64,000 bases of DNA from Yeguia hominis (GCF_014384705.1 NZ_JACRSN010000001.1:124001-188000), one strand, 5' to 3'. Positions 44,312 through 55,333 are shown, counted from the first letter of the stretch. The notes: a model not told the origin generated them from the sequence alone. Numbers and translations are program-made.

Positions 44312-44416
44312 GAGAAAAACCCCTTTGATTTGAACAAACAACGGTCTCATAAAAAACGCGCATTCACGCATTTATTTTAAGATCTAAAATTGCTGCACCG
44401 AATTTGGGACTGCATT

Positions 44417-45172
44417 GTGCGTCAGCACAGCGTCGATTAGGTTTTTATCGCGCAAGCGAAAATGTTCTAAATGGCAAAGTGCTGCTTTGCGCGGGGATAT
44501 GGAGCAGCCCCGCAGCGGTGCGTCAGCACAGCATCATTTAGGTTTTTATCGCGCAAGCGAAAATGTTCTAAATGGCAAAGCGCTGCTTTGCGCGGGGATG
44601 TGGAGCAGCCCCGCAGCGGTGCGCCAGCACAGCATCATTTAGGTTTTTATCGCGCAAGCGAAAATGTTCTAAATGGCAAAGCGCTGCTTTGCGCGGGGAT
44701 GTGGAGCAGCCCCGCAGCGGTACGCCAGCACAACATCATTTAGGTTATTATCGCGCAAGCGAAAATGTTCTAACTAAATGGCAAAGCGCTGCTTTGCGCG
44801 GGGATATGGAGCAGCCCCGCAGCGGTGCGCCAGCACAGCATCATTTAGGTTTTTATCGCGCAAGCGAAAATGTTCTAAATGGCAAAGCGCTGCTTTGCGC
44901 GGGGATGTGGAGCAGCCCCGCAGCGGTACGCCAGCACAACATCATTTAGGTTATTATCGCGCAAGCGAAAATGTTCTAACTAAATGGCAAAGCGCTGCTT
45001 TGCGCGGGGATATGGAGCAGCCCCGCAGCGGTGCGCCAGCACAGCATCATTTAGGTTTTTATCGCGCAAGCGAAAATGTTCTAAATGGCAAAGCGCTGCT
45101 TTGCGCGGGGATGTGGAGCAGCCCCGCAGCGGTGCGTCAGCACAGCATCATTTAGGTTATTATAACACATCC
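44417..45172 (+). repeat. tandem-repeat array 1: seven units of 101-105 bp plus a partial unit
   Basis: Units begin at 44417, 44518, 44619, 44720, 44825, 44926 and 45031 with GTGCGTCAGCAC or a one- to two-base variant; a truncated eighth begins at 45132 and ends in GGTTATTATAACACATCC (45155-45172). Five units are 101 bp; two (44720 and 44926) are 105 bp through an extra four bases (TTCTAACTAAATGG). The 206-bp pairs 44720-44925 and 44926-45131 look identical, a recent duplication. Each unit has hairpins TCGC-GCAA-GCGA, CAAAGC-GCT-GCTTTG, GCGGGG/CCCCGC and GTGC/GCAC. Open frames within it are by-products of the repetition. The array lies between divergent genes. Confidence 0.95.
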
Positions 45173-45237
45173 ACTTTTCAGAAAAAAGTCTTTCTTCTCC
45201 GAATTCTTTTTTACCGCCGGAAAATCTCTGCGCACCG

Positions 45238-45266
45238 TTGAAATTCTCATCAAAACGTTCTATAAT
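45238..45266 (+). promoter_or_regulatory. promoter of the ACT-domain gene
   Basis: TTGAAA (45238-45243) and TATAAT (45261-45266) are separated by 17 bases, 49 bases before the ATG and just after tandem-repeat array 1. Confidence 0.88.
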
Positions 45267-45314
45267 AAGGTATTCTTTTCTTGTCAAAAACCCTCTTGGA
45301 AGGAGTCACTGCTC

Positions 45315-45584
45315 ATGCGCGCTGTTATTACCGTAATCGGCAAAGACACGGTTGGAATTCTTGCGAAGGTTGCCGCTGTCTGTGCCGAACATTCTGTCAA
45401 CATTTTGGAAGTCACCCAATCCGTCTTACAGGAGTTATTTACCATGATTATGCTGGTGGATATTTCCAAATCCACCATTCCATTCAGCGAATTAAAAGAT
45501 CAGTTCATGAATGCAGGCGAAAATATGGGCCTGCGGATTCTCGTCATGCACGAGGACATCTTTAATTCCATGCACAAAATCTAA
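45315..45584 (+). CDS. ACT-domain protein (UPF0237 family)
   Basis: An 89-residue protein that consists of one ACT domain, a small regulatory fold that binds amino acids (AVITVIGKDTVGILAKVAAVCAEHSVNILEVTQSVLQ). Proteins of this size are close to the N-terminal ACT domain of GcvR. It is followed by a UPF0210 gene 25 bases later; this pair is widely conserved in Firmicutes, but the joint function is not known to me. The ATG follows AAGGAG by nine bases. Confidence 0.93.
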   Translation: MRAVITVIGKDTVGILAKVAAVCAEHSVNILEVTQSVLQELFTMIMLVDISKSTIPFSELKDQFMNAGENMGLRILVMHEDIFNSMHKI

Positions 45585-45609
45585 CTTTAAGGACGGAGAA
45601 CACTGGGCT

Positions 45610-46968
45610 ATGATTGACACACATGATATTCTCGAAACCATACGTATGATCGAGAACGAACACCTCGATATCCGGACCGTGACGATGGGCATTTCTCTTT
45701 TGGACTGCATTTCGGCTGATCCCGATCAGGCTTGTGACCGCGTTTATGATAAAATTTGCCGGTACGCGCAAAATCTTGTCTCCGTCTGCGAAGACATCAG
45801 CAAAGAATACGGCATCCCGATTATCAACAAACGGATTTCTGTCACACCCATTTCCATGATTGCCGCTGCCTGCCCCGCAAAAAACCCGGTTCGGTTTGCG
45901 CAGACGCTCAACCGGGCGGCAAAAGCTGTCGGTGTCAACTTTATCGGCGGATACTCGGCGCTGGTACACAAAGGCTTTGGTCCCGGAGATTATGCGCTGC
46001 TGGAAAGCATTCCGGAAGCGCTGAGCACGACGGAATATGTCTGCTCTTCTGTCAATATCGGCACGACCCGCGCGGGAATCAATATGGATGCCGTCGCGAA
46101 AATGGGACACATTGTCCGCAGCACGGCGGAAATGACCGCCGACCGGGACTGCATCGGTGCAGCCAAACTGGTCATTTTCTGCAATGCACCGGAGGATAAC
46201 CCCTTTATGGCTGGCGCCTTTCACGGTCCCGGAGAGCCGGACGGCGTCATCAATGTCGGTGTTTCCGGACCGGGCGTGGTTCGCGCTGCACTGCAAAAGG
46301 CAGGTGACTGCGATTTGACCGGCGTTGCAGATATCATCAAACGAACCGCCTTTAAAATTACCCGGATGGGACAGCTTGTCGCGAAAGAAGCCTCCCGCCG
46401 GCTGTGTCTGCCATTTGGAATTGTCGATCTCTCGCTTGCGCCGACACCCGCTGTCGGTGACAGTGTTGCACATATTTTGGAGGAAATGGGTCTGGAATGC
46501 TGCGGCGCGCACGGAACGACCGCTGCTCTTGCGCTGCTGAATGATGCTGTCAAAAAAGGCGGCGTGATGGCTTCCTCCCACGTCGGGGGACTTTCCGGCG
46601 CGTTCATTCCGGTCACGGAGGACGCCGGTATGATCGATGCCGCACGCTGCGGCGCCCTGACGCTCAATAAGCTCGAGGCGATGACCGCCGTCTGTTCGGT
46701 CGGCCTTGACATGATCGCCATTCCGGGCGACACGCCTGCTGAAGTGATTTCCGCCATCATTGCAGATGAAGCGGCAATCGGAATGGTCAACAGCAAAACA
46801 ACGGCTGTCCGCCTGATTCCCGCAATCGGCAAACAGGTTGGTGAGGAGCTGAATTTCGGCGGACTGCTCGGTGGCGGACCAGTTATGGATTTAAACCGTT
46901 ACTCCCCCCTGCGCCTGATTCAGCGCGGCGGACGGATCCCGGCGCCTATGCAAAGTCTGAAAAACTGA
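45610..46968 (+). CDS. UPF0210/DUF711 family protein
   Basis: A 452-residue protein of the PFL/UPF0210 family, the usual length. Hallmarks are MIDTHDILETIRMIENEHLDIRTVTMGISLLDC at the start, TMGISLLDCISADPDQACDRVYDKI, and Gly-rich segments such as VGVSGPGVVRAAL and FGGLLGGGPVMDLN. The structure of a relative has a glycyl-radical-like fold, but I see no glycyl-radical loop and no activity can be assigned. The start ATG has GGACGGAG ahead. The longer frame upstream lies over the ACT gene and is not used. It is cotranscribed with the ACT gene. Confidence 0.92.
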   Translation: MIDTHDILETIRMIENEHLDIRTVTMGISLLDCISADPDQACDRVYDKICRYAQNLVSVCEDISKEYGIPIINKRISVTPISMIAAACPAKNPVRFAQTLNRAAKAVGVNFIGGYSALVHKGFGPGDYALLESIPEALSTTEYVCSSVNIGTTRAGINMDAVAKMGHIVRSTAEMTADRDCIGAAKLVIFCNAPEDNPFMAGAFHGPGEPDGVINVGVSGPGVVRAALQKAGDCDLTGVADIIKRTAFKITRMGQLVAKEASRRLCLPFGIVDLSLAPTPAVGDSVAHILEEMGLECCGAHGTTAALALLNDAVKKGGVMASSHVGGLSGAFIPVTEDAGMIDAARCGALTLNKLEAMTAVCSVGLDMIAIPGDTPAEVISAIIADEAAIGMVNSKTTAVRLIPAIGKQVGEELNFGGLLGGGPVMDLNRYSPLRLIQRGGRIPAPMQSLKN

Positions 46969-47277
46969 CCGCTGCATTTCCTTGTTTCTTTGCAAATTCC
47001 GGGCAAACTACTACCAGATTTATGATTCCAGGCAGATGTCCTCGTTTGGGCGGCTGCGGATTTTCCGGACAACGGGCAGCATTTCGTCCGCTTTGCCGGA
47101 ACACCGGCAGAAGAATCCTACAGGAATCACCTGCCGTACTTTAAATTTAAATTCAGAGCATAAGTTAAGCACAATGGGTCTGTCAATCTCGTTTCTTCTT
47201 GAAAATGAATGGCAGACCTTTTTCCACAAATAGACGGCCGACCAGGGCGGCCGATTTTGAGAGAAGGTGGTTTGCAG
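46969..47277. other. intergenic region before the V/A-ATPase operon
   Basis: About 310 bases with no convincing gene. A GC hairpin, CGGCCG-ACCAGGG-CGGCCG (47235-47253), is followed by ATTTTGAG, just before the ribosome binding site of the first ATPase gene. It may be a weak terminator or attenuator. I found no clear -35/-10 pair, so the operon promoter is unassigned, and read-through from the UPF0210 gene is possible. Confidence 0.45.
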
Positions 47278-47601
47278 ATGAAAGATACCATAAAGCAAAT
47301 CGTTGAAATGGATCGTCACGCCAGAGAAATCACCGAAACAGCGCAAAAAGAACGCGTCCATTCTGAACAGGAAATTGCCAAACGCTGTGAGGAGCTCCGG
47401 CACAGCTATCTGGAACGGGCAAAGCACCGCATTGCGGTCAACGAACCCAAAGAGCGCGCTGCAGCAGAAGCCGACTGGAAAGAAAAGCAGGCGCATCTAT
47501 CCGCGCTTGCACAAAAAATGGAGGAACAGTACGCTGCCAATGCGGAAAGCTGGGCAGATGCGCTTGTGCAGCGCGTACTGGGCAGGCAGCCGCAGCCATG
47601 A
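47278..47601 (+). CDS. V/A-type ATPase peripheral stalk subunit (G/H-like)
   Basis: A 107-residue, highly charged helical protein (KQIVEMDRHAREITETAQKERVHSEQEIAKRC and onward) predicted to form a coiled coil over most of its length. Position as first gene of the operon and its form fit the short stalk partner of subunit E (NtpF/AhaH-like). The stalk links the catalytic head to subunit I in the membrane. The ATG follows AGAAGGTGG by seven bases; the frame is open upstream but has no site. It overlaps the next gene by four bases (ATGA). Confidence 0.75.
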   Translation: MKDTIKQIVEMDRHAREITETAQKERVHSEQEIAKRCEELRHSYLERAKHRIAVNEPKERAAAEADWKEKQAHLSALAQKMEEQYAANAESWADALVQRVLGRQPQP

Positions 47602-48668
47602 GTATTTCCGATTTCTCCTCAAACGCCGTACTTGCAAAAGCGCGCGCAATGTATGGCCGCCATCTCACGCCGGACGACTACAAAAACCTTCTTGCCTGCA
47701 AGACGGTCAGCGAAGTTGCCTATTATCTCAAAAACAATACCGACTATGCGGCGACGCTCTCCGACATAGGCGAGTCGGAAGTTCACCGCGGACGGCTCGA
47801 ACAGTTTTTACGCCGCAGAGCGTTTGCAGACGCTGCCAGGCTCTCTGTTTATGACTTGGCCGGCGGCGCGCAGTTTTCCGATTATCTGGTCCGATACGCC
47901 GAGGTCGAGCAGATCATGCACGCGGTTACCTATTTGGCCTCCGGCTCTACGGAATCTTATCTTTTCAGTGTTCCCCTTCATTTTTCGCATCTTGTCCGCT
48001 TTGACCTGACCCGGCTTGCGCAGATCACTTCGTTTGCGGATCTTTTAGAGGTTTTGAAACCCACGCCTTACCGCGCGCTGCTCCTGCCGTTTCGTCCGCT
48101 GACCGGCGGATCGATCGATTACACGGCAATCGAAACTGCACTGTTTACAAACCTTTATTCAGTTGCCTACGAAATCATCCGGAAAACCCGGAGCAAGCAG
48201 GCAGCAGCTGAACTGAAACGGCTTTTTGATTCTTATATTGATATTCAGAATTATCTGCGGATCCGCCGTTTGAAACTACTTTACGGCGCTAGCCCTGATG
48301 ACATCCGCAGCCGTCTCTTGCCCTATGGCTCTGTGCAGAAAGAGCGGCTGCGCGAGGCTCTGTATGCGGAAAATGATAAAGAACTTATCAAAAATTTTCC
48401 TATCCTCTCCCATATGGATTCTGAAGAATTATCCGGGCTTCTTGCACGCGGAACCATGCAAATGCATTTCCTGTACGGACTGTGTCTGCATCATCTGCGG
48501 TTTTCCGTGTATCCGTCCGTCACGCTGATTTCCTACTTTTTTCTGTCAGAAATTGAAATTCAGGATATCATTCACATCATTGAGGGCATTCGCTATGGAT
48601 TGCCGCAAAATGAAATCCGCAAGCTCCTGACCATCCTGAACTATCAAAAAAAGAGCGGAGGTGATTAA
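47598..48668 (+). CDS. ntpC: V/A-type ATPase subunit C
   Basis: The 356-residue funnel-shaped central subunit that joins the rotor shaft (D, F) to the membrane ring. The family start SNAVLAKARAMYGRHLTPDDYKNLLACKTVSEVAYYLKN and the repeated all-helical layout (YLRIRRLKLLYGASPDDI) match V-ATPase subunit C (d-like). Start ATG overlaps the stalk gene. It is in the cluster order stalk-C-I-K-F-E-A-B-D, which differs from the Enterococcus order (F-I-K-E-C-G-A-B-D). Confidence 0.92.
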   Translation: MSISDFSSNAVLAKARAMYGRHLTPDDYKNLLACKTVSEVAYYLKNNTDYAATLSDIGESEVHRGRLEQFLRRRAFADAARLSVYDLAGGAQFSDYLVRYAEVEQIMHAVTYLASGSTESYLFSVPLHFSHLVRFDLTRLAQITSFADLLEVLKPTPYRALLLPFRPLTGGSIDYTAIETALFTNLYSVAYEIIRKTRSKQAAAELKRLFDSYIDIQNYLRIRRLKLLYGASPDDIRSRLLPYGSVQKERLREALYAENDKELIKNFPILSHMDSEELSGLLARGTMQMHFLYGLCLHHLRFSVYPSVTLISYFFLSEIEIQDIIHIIEGIRYGLPQNEIRKLLTILNYQKKSGGD

Positions 48669-48671
48669 TCG

Positions 48672-50624
48672 GTGGCTGTTTCAAAAATGGATATCGTCAA
48701 TGTTATCGGCGGGCTTTCTGCGCTCAATGCGGCGTCAGAAGTCTGCGGCAAAAGCGGCGTGTTTCATCCGGATAACCCCATTCTGTTCTATGCGAAGAAT
48801 CAGATTCTTGCACCGCTGCATGAGGAAAACCCGTATCAGGAACCGCTGCAAAAACTCCATACCGCCCTGAAGCTGCTGGGAAAAGAGCTCCCGGAGGAGA
48901 TACAGAACAGCGACTCCTCTCTGGAAAAATCCGAGGCTTGTTCCTATGCGGAATCCTTCATTGCAAAACTCGATACGCTCACGGAACAGTGCGACCGGTC
49001 TTCCAAAAAGGTGGCCGAACTTGAGCTTTCCATCAAGCAGATCCAGCATTTTGTTGGTCTGAATCTGGATCTCGATGAAATTCGGAAGTGTGCTTTTATC
49101 AAGGTGCGATTTGGCAGTATTCCCAAGGAAAGCATGGAGAAAATCAACGCATACGACAGTAACCCCTATATTATCTTTTTTCCTTGTTCCTTTGACAAGT
49201 CGCGATATTGGGGCGTATATTTCACCCCCATCGAGGCTGCCGGAGAGGTCGACCGGATTTTCGCCAGCCTTTATTTTGAGCGGACCATTCTGGCGCAGCT
49301 GCACCGTACGCCGGAAGAAATGGTCGAAGACCTCAAACGGCAGTGCGAAGCAGAAAAAGCGGTCCTCTTACAGTGCCAGAAAGATGTAGAGACGTTCTGG
49401 ACTGCAGAGGAGGCTGCCTTCCGGAACGTTTATGCCTGGCTGCGCGAACACCATTCGTATTTTACTATCCGGAAATCCGCCTGCAAATACAACGACACGT
49501 TCATTCTGACCGGGTGGGTTCCCGCTGAAAATACCCCGGCGCTGTTTCAGGCGCTCAATGCCATTGACACGGTGGAATGCACCTATGCGGATGCCAAGAC
49601 AGAGCTCCCGCATTCTCCGCCTGTCAAGCTGAAAAACCGCGGACCCGCTAAATTTTTTGAATTTTTCGTCGATCTCTATGGACTGCCCTGTTACGATGAG
49701 GTCGACCCGACCGCCTTTGTCGCCATCACCTATGTTCTACTATTCGGCATTATGTTCGGCGATCTCGGTCAGGGAATCTGTCTCGCGATTGTCGGCGCGC
49801 TGATGTGGAAATTGAAAAAAATGCCGCTCGGAAAAATTCTCGTTCCCTGCGGGATTTCCTCCGCCGTCTTTGGTACCGTATTCGGTTCCTGCTTTGGGTA
49901 CGAACACTGGCTGGATCCGTTTTACAAGCACATTTTCGGTCTCTCGGAAAAGCCGGTGGAGGTCATGCAGCCGCAGACCACCAACTATATCATTTTTTCT
50001 GCGGTCGGCATCGGAATCTCGTTAATTCTGATCGCTATGCTCATCAATATTGTCTCTTCTTTGCGAAGGAAACACTATGAGGATGCCCTCTTCGGGCCCA
50101 ACGGCGTCGCCGGACTGATCTTTTATGCCTCGCTGATTTGTGGATTCGGTCTGCAAATCATCACCGGAAAAAAGATTGTCACGCTGCCCTATACGCTTTG
50201 CCTGATTGTCCTGCCGCTGCTTGTCATCTTTTTCCGGGAGGTTCTCGGCGGGCTTGTCGAGCACCGTCCGGATGCCATTCCGAAAAAATGGGGCGAATTT
50301 ATCGTCCAAAATTTCTTTGAGCTGTTTGAGCTGATGCTCAGCTATGCAGGAAACACCATCTCGTTTTTGCGGGTCGGCGCGTTTGTCCTCGTGCATGCCG
50401 GCATGATGCTCGTAGTATTCACTTTGGCGGATATGAGTTCCGGAATCGGTTATATCCTAATCGTGATTCTCGGCAACATCTTTGTCCTCGCGCTGGAAGG
50501 ATTGCTCGTCGGCATCCAGGTCCTGCGCCTGGAATTCTACGAAATGTTCAGCCGGTTCTTTGACGGAAGCGGCAGACCGTATCGTCCGGTCCGCATCCAG
50601 GATCCCGTAAACGCTGCCCGGTAA
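48672..50624 (+). CDS. ntpI: V/A-type ATPase subunit I
   Basis: The 650-residue membrane stator that provides the ion half-channels. The N-terminal half is soluble and helical (coiled coil near 95-125, SYAESFIAKLDTLTEQ). The C-terminal half, from about 335, has seven or eight membrane segments (FVAITYVLLFGIMFGDLGQGICLAI, LSYAGNTISFLRVGAFVLVHAGMMLVVF). Conserved RVGAF with its arginine and HxGM-type residues in the last half-channel are present. The start is GTG eight bases after GGAGGTGAT. Confidence 0.95.
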   Translation: MAVSKMDIVNVIGGLSALNAASEVCGKSGVFHPDNPILFYAKNQILAPLHEENPYQEPLQKLHTALKLLGKELPEEIQNSDSSLEKSEACSYAESFIAKLDTLTEQCDRSSKKVAELELSIKQIQHFVGLNLDLDEIRKCAFIKVRFGSIPKESMEKINAYDSNPYIIFFPCSFDKSRYWGVYFTPIEAAGEVDRIFASLYFERTILAQLHRTPEEMVEDLKRQCEAEKAVLLQCQKDVETFWTAEEAAFRNVYAWLREHHSYFTIRKSACKYNDTFILTGWVPAENTPALFQALNAIDTVECTYADAKTELPHSPPVKLKNRGPAKFFEFFVDLYGLPCYDEVDPTAFVAITYVLLFGIMFGDLGQGICLAIVGALMWKLKKMPLGKILVPCGISSAVFGTVFGSCFGYEHWLDPFYKHIFGLSEKPVEVMQPQTTNYIIFSAVGIGISLILIAMLINIVSSLRRKHYEDALFGPNGVAGLIFYASLICGFGLQIITGKKIVTLPYTLCLIVLPLLVIFFREVLGGLVEHRPDAIPKKWGEFIVQNFFELFELMLSYAGNTISFLRVGAFVLVHAGMMLVVFTLADMSSGIGYILIVILGNIFVLALEGLLVGIQVLRLEFYEMFSRFFDGSGRPYRPVRIQDPVNAAR

Positions 50625-50657
50625 ATTGAAAATTTTGTGATATTGGAGGTCGTTTTC

Positions 50658-51107
50658 ATGAATCTCTTTTCTGTGCTGCTCATCACGCTGCCCACCGCTT
50701 TTCTGATTGCATCCGTATTTCTTTCCGTTCGCTCTGTCAGACGCGGAACCAAAACGAAGGCCGCTTTTCTGCGCCAGCTTGCTTCCTTCGTTGTAGTCTG
50801 TCTCGTCGTTCTCGCGGTTCCTTTTGTTGCACAGGCCGCGGACACCGCAGATACCGCTGCGGCTGCAGAGACCGCTGCCACGGCTTCTGATATGACGGCC
50901 GGACTCGGCATGCTTGCTGCAGCACTTGCTGTCGGCATCGCCGGAATCGGCGGCGGCATCGCCGTTGCCGGCGCAGCGCCTGCTGCAATCGGTGCAACCT
51001 CGGAAGATCCAAAGGCCTTTGGTAAAGCGATCATCTTCGTAGCACTGGGCGAAGGAATTGCGCTTTACGGGCTGCTGATCGCCATTCTGATTCTGCAAAA
51101 ATTCTGA
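50658..51107 (+). CDS. ntpK: V/A-type ATPase subunit K (membrane ring) with N-terminal extension
   Basis: The ion-carrying rotor ring protein. The 149 residues contain only one canonical two-helix hairpin (about 80-147: GIAGIGGGIAVAGAAPAAIGATSEDPKAFGK, then FVALGEGIALYGLL). The ion-binding carboxylate is E132. Ahead of it are two further hydrophobic segments (about 4-24 and 44-60) and an Ala/Thr-rich linker (60-78) without ring-type Gly motifs. The glutamate is followed by Gly, not Ser or Thr, which gives no support for sodium binding; ion choice is unresolved. The ATG follows GGAGG by eight bases. Confidence 0.93.
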   Translation: MNLFSVLLITLPTAFLIASVFLSVRSVRRGTKTKAAFLRQLASFVVVCLVVLAVPFVAQAADTADTAAAAETAATASDMTAGLGMLAAALAVGIAGIGGGIAVAGAAPAAIGATSEDPKAFGKAIIFVALGEGIALYGLLIAILILQKF

Positions 51108-51143
51108 GTCTGCATACGCAAAAACAGGAAGGACGAACCATCT

Positions 51144-51452
51144 ATGCGCTTTTTTCTGATCAGCGATAATGTCGACACCCTGGTCGGCATGCGCCTTGCC
51201 GGAATCGAAGGCATCGTTGTGCATGAGGCGCCGGAAGTACGGGCTGCGCTCCAAAAAGCCTATCACGACGAAACGATCGCCGTGGTTCTCATCACAGAAC
51301 GGCTTCTGACGCTGTGCTCCGAATATGCCTATGACCTTAAACTTAACCACGCCCGTCCGCTGATTGTGGAAATTCCGGACCGGCACGGAAATGGACGCAC
51401 CAAAGACGCCATCACGCGATATGTTCGGGAATCCATCGGCGTCAAAATTTAG
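51144..51452 (+). CDS. ntpG: V/A-type ATPase subunit F
   Basis: 102 residues, a small Rossmann-like subunit of the central shaft that binds subunit D. The family pattern is clear: FFLISDNVDTLVGMRLAGIEG at the start, VVLITERL in the middle, RPLIVEIPDRHGNG late. It lies 36 bases after ntpK and 12 bases before the start of ntpE. Confidence 0.94.
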   Translation: MRFFLISDNVDTLVGMRLAGIEGIVVHEAPEVRAALQKAYHDETIAVVLITERLLTLCSEYAYDLKLNHARPLIVEIPDRHGNGRTKDAITRYVRESIGVKI

Positions 51453-51464
51453 GAGGTGGCCGAT

Positions 51465-52061
51465 TTGATTGCGGAGACGCAAAAGCTTGAAAAATTCCAT
51501 TCCGCGATTGAAGACTATGCGCAAAAACAGCGAAAAACCATGGAAGAAGAAGTTGCGCGTTTGAAAAGGGAACGGCTCGCCGAAGCGGAATCGCAGGTAC
51601 TTTCGGAGTCCTTTCAGATGATCCAAAAGGAAATGCATGAGATGCGGCACCGGATCGCCCGTGAAATGGCCCTGCGGGAAGTCAACGCCCGACGGGAACT
51701 GCTTGTGAAACGCGGGGAACTGACAAAAAAAGTTTTTGCCCGTGCCGCTGAAAAACTTCTCGCCTTCACTAAAACAGAGGAGTACCCGCGCTTTCTGGAA
51801 GCGCAGGCGAAAAAGCTCACGCCGCTCTTTCCTGCACCGGGCACGGTGATCCACCTGCGGCAGGAGGATCAGGCATATTTCCCCCTTTTAGAAGCCGCTT
51901 TGGGGACAGCGTGCAGCTGCGCCGCAGACGCTTCCATCCAGACAGGTGGATTTTATGCAGAAAATCAGGCGCTCGGAATCTTTGTGGACGTTTCCTTTGA
52001 CTCGCTCTTACAGGAACAAATCCCATGGTTTGAAGAAAATTCCGGAATTGCCGTCATCTGA
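51465..52061 (+). CDS. ntpE: V/A-type ATPase subunit E
   Basis: The 198-residue peripheral stalk subunit. The N-terminal two thirds is a long charged helix (KLEKFHSAIEDYAQKQRKTMEEEVARLKRERLAEA), and the C-terminal part folds onto the head (TGGFYAENQALGIFVDVSFDSLLQEQ). It pairs with the short coiled-coil protein encoded first in the operon. I choose TTG at 51465, eight bases after AGGAGG; a GTG nine bases upstream overlaps that site. Confidence 0.9.
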   Translation: MIAETQKLEKFHSAIEDYAQKQRKTMEEEVARLKRERLAEAESQVLSESFQMIQKEMHEMRHRIAREMALREVNARRELLVKRGELTKKVFARAAEKLLAFTKTEEYPRFLEAQAKKLTPLFPAPGTVIHLRQEDQAYFPLLEAALGTACSCAADASIQTGGFYAENQALGIFVDVSFDSLLQEQIPWFEENSGIAVI

Positions 52062-52096
52062 CCGGCACAGGTTCCGATCGATCGGAGATGTTTGAC

Positions 52097-53851
<1,755 letters not shown>

Positions 53852-53899
53852 CCGGCAGGGCAGAATTCATAGTTTTACAAAGGAAAGGCAGGACGCTTC

Positions 53900-55333
53900 A
53901 TGATTCTAGGCTATCTCGGACTTAAAGAAATCAACGGCTCTCTCGTTGTCCTGGACGGTGTCCGGGACGCCTCCAACGAGGAGGTTGTGGACCTCCGTCT
54001 GGAAAACGGTGAAGTCCGGCGCGGAAGAATTGTCCAGATTGCGGGCGAACGTGTTGTGGTACAAATTTTCTCCGGAACCAACGGCATTTCACTTCAAAAC
54101 ACGCGTACCCGGCTTTTGGGAAAACCGATGGAGCTTGCGCTTTCTCCCGAAATTCTCGGCCGCGTATTTGACGGCGCCGGAAACCCCATCGACGGTCTCG
54201 GGGACGTTTTCCCGGAAAAGCGGAAAAGCATCAACGGATCCCCGATCAACCCGGTCTCGCGGGAATATCCTCGAAATTTCATTCAAACCGGTATTTCCTC
54301 CATCGACGTTCTCATGACCTTGATCCGCGGGCAAAAGCTTCCTATTTTCTCCGGTTCCGGCATGAACCACAATGAGCTTGCCGTCCAGATCGCCCGTCAG
54401 GCCAAAATTTCGGGCGACGAAAACAGCAAGTTTGCGGTCGTTTTTGCTGCAATGGGCGTAAAAAATGATGTGGCGGAATATTTCCGCCGCTCCTTTGACG
54501 AATCCGGCTCTCTGCAGCGGGTTGTGATGTTCCTCAACCTTTCAAACGACCCGATTATCGAGCGAATCCTCACACCGCGCTGCGCATTGACCGCGGCGGA
54601 ATATCTCGCCTATGAATGCGGAATGCATGTCCTCGTCATCCTGACAGACATGACCTCTTACGCAGAAGCCCTGCGGGAATTCAGTTCCTCGAAAGGTGAA
54701 ATTCCCGGACGAAAAGGATATCCCGGCTATCTGTATTCCGATCTCGCCTCTCTCTACGAGCGCGCCGGTATGATTGCGGGAAAATCGGGATCTGTAACAC
54801 AGCTTCCGATTCTCTCCATGCCAAACGACGATATTACGCATCCGGTTCCGGATCTGACCGGATATATTACGGAAGGGCAGATTGTTCTCGATCGTTCTCT
54901 CAGCGCGTCCGGCGTCTATCCGCCGGTGTCGATCCTGCCCTCCCTCTCCCGCCTGATGAAAGACGGCATCGGCGAAGGATATACCCGTGAGGATCACGCC
55001 GCGCTCGCCGATCAGCTGTTTGCCGCTTATGCGCGCGTAACGGACGTGCGTGCGCTGTCCTCGGTCATCGGAGAGGAAGAGCTCTCGCCAACCGACAAGA
55101 CCTACCTGGCGTTCGGCCGTCGCTTTGAGCAGGAATTTCTCACACAGGGATATCACGAAAACCGTTCCATTGTGCAGAGCCTTTATCTTGGATGGGAACT
55201 GCTATCCATGCTGCCGCGCAATGAACTCGATCGCGTAAACGATAAACTTCTCGAAAAATATTACGAATCTGCAAGAACCGCTGCACAGAAGAACACCCGC
55301 GAGGCTGTCGAGAATGCACTCGAAAATTCCTGA
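53900..55333 (+). CDS. ntpB: V/A-type ATPase regulatory subunit B
   Basis: The non-catalytic nucleotide-binding partner of A in the hexameric head; 477 residues. It lacks a P-loop: the equivalent loop reads FSGSGMNHNELAVQIARQA near 155-172. The family signatures LNLSNDPIIERILTPR, YPGYLYSDLASLYERAG and PNDDITHPVPDLTGYITEGQI are all present. The ATG has an AGGA site at six bases. The gap from ntpA is 48 bases. Confidence 0.96.
   Translation: MILGYLGLKEINGSLVVLDGVRDASNEEVVDLRLENGEVRRGRIVQIAGERVVVQIFSGTNGISLQNTRTRLLGKPMELALSPEILGRVFDGAGNPIDGLGDVFPEKRKSINGSPINPVSREYPRNFIQTGISSIDVLMTLIRGQKLPIFSGSGMNHNELAVQIARQAKISGDENSKFAVVFAAMGVKNDVAEYFRRSFDESGSLQRVVMFLNLSNDPIIERILTPRCALTAAEYLAYECGMHVLVILTDMTSYAEALREFSSSKGEIPGRKGYPGYLYSDLASLYERAGMIAGKSGSVTQLPILSMPNDDITHPVPDLTGYITEGQIVLDRSLSASGVYPPVSILPSLSRLMKDGIGEGYTREDHAALADQLFAAYARVTDVRALSSVIGEEELSPTDKTYLAFGRRFEQEFLTQGYHENRSIVQSLYLGWELLSMLPRNELDRVNDKLLEKYYESARTAAQKNTREAVENALENS

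Noticed and set aside
44415..45287. Several overlapping open frames of 70-125 codons on both strands across array 1
   Set aside because: They repeat the same peptide pieces (MAKRCFARG and similar) because the DNA is repeated. The unit length is not a multiple of three in most units, so the frame shifts from unit to unit, and no proper ribosome binding sites precede them.
47020..47496. 158-codon minus-strand frame overlapping the start of the ATPase operon
   Set aside because: It is antisense to the well-supported stalk gene, has no ribosome binding site and shows no familiar motif.
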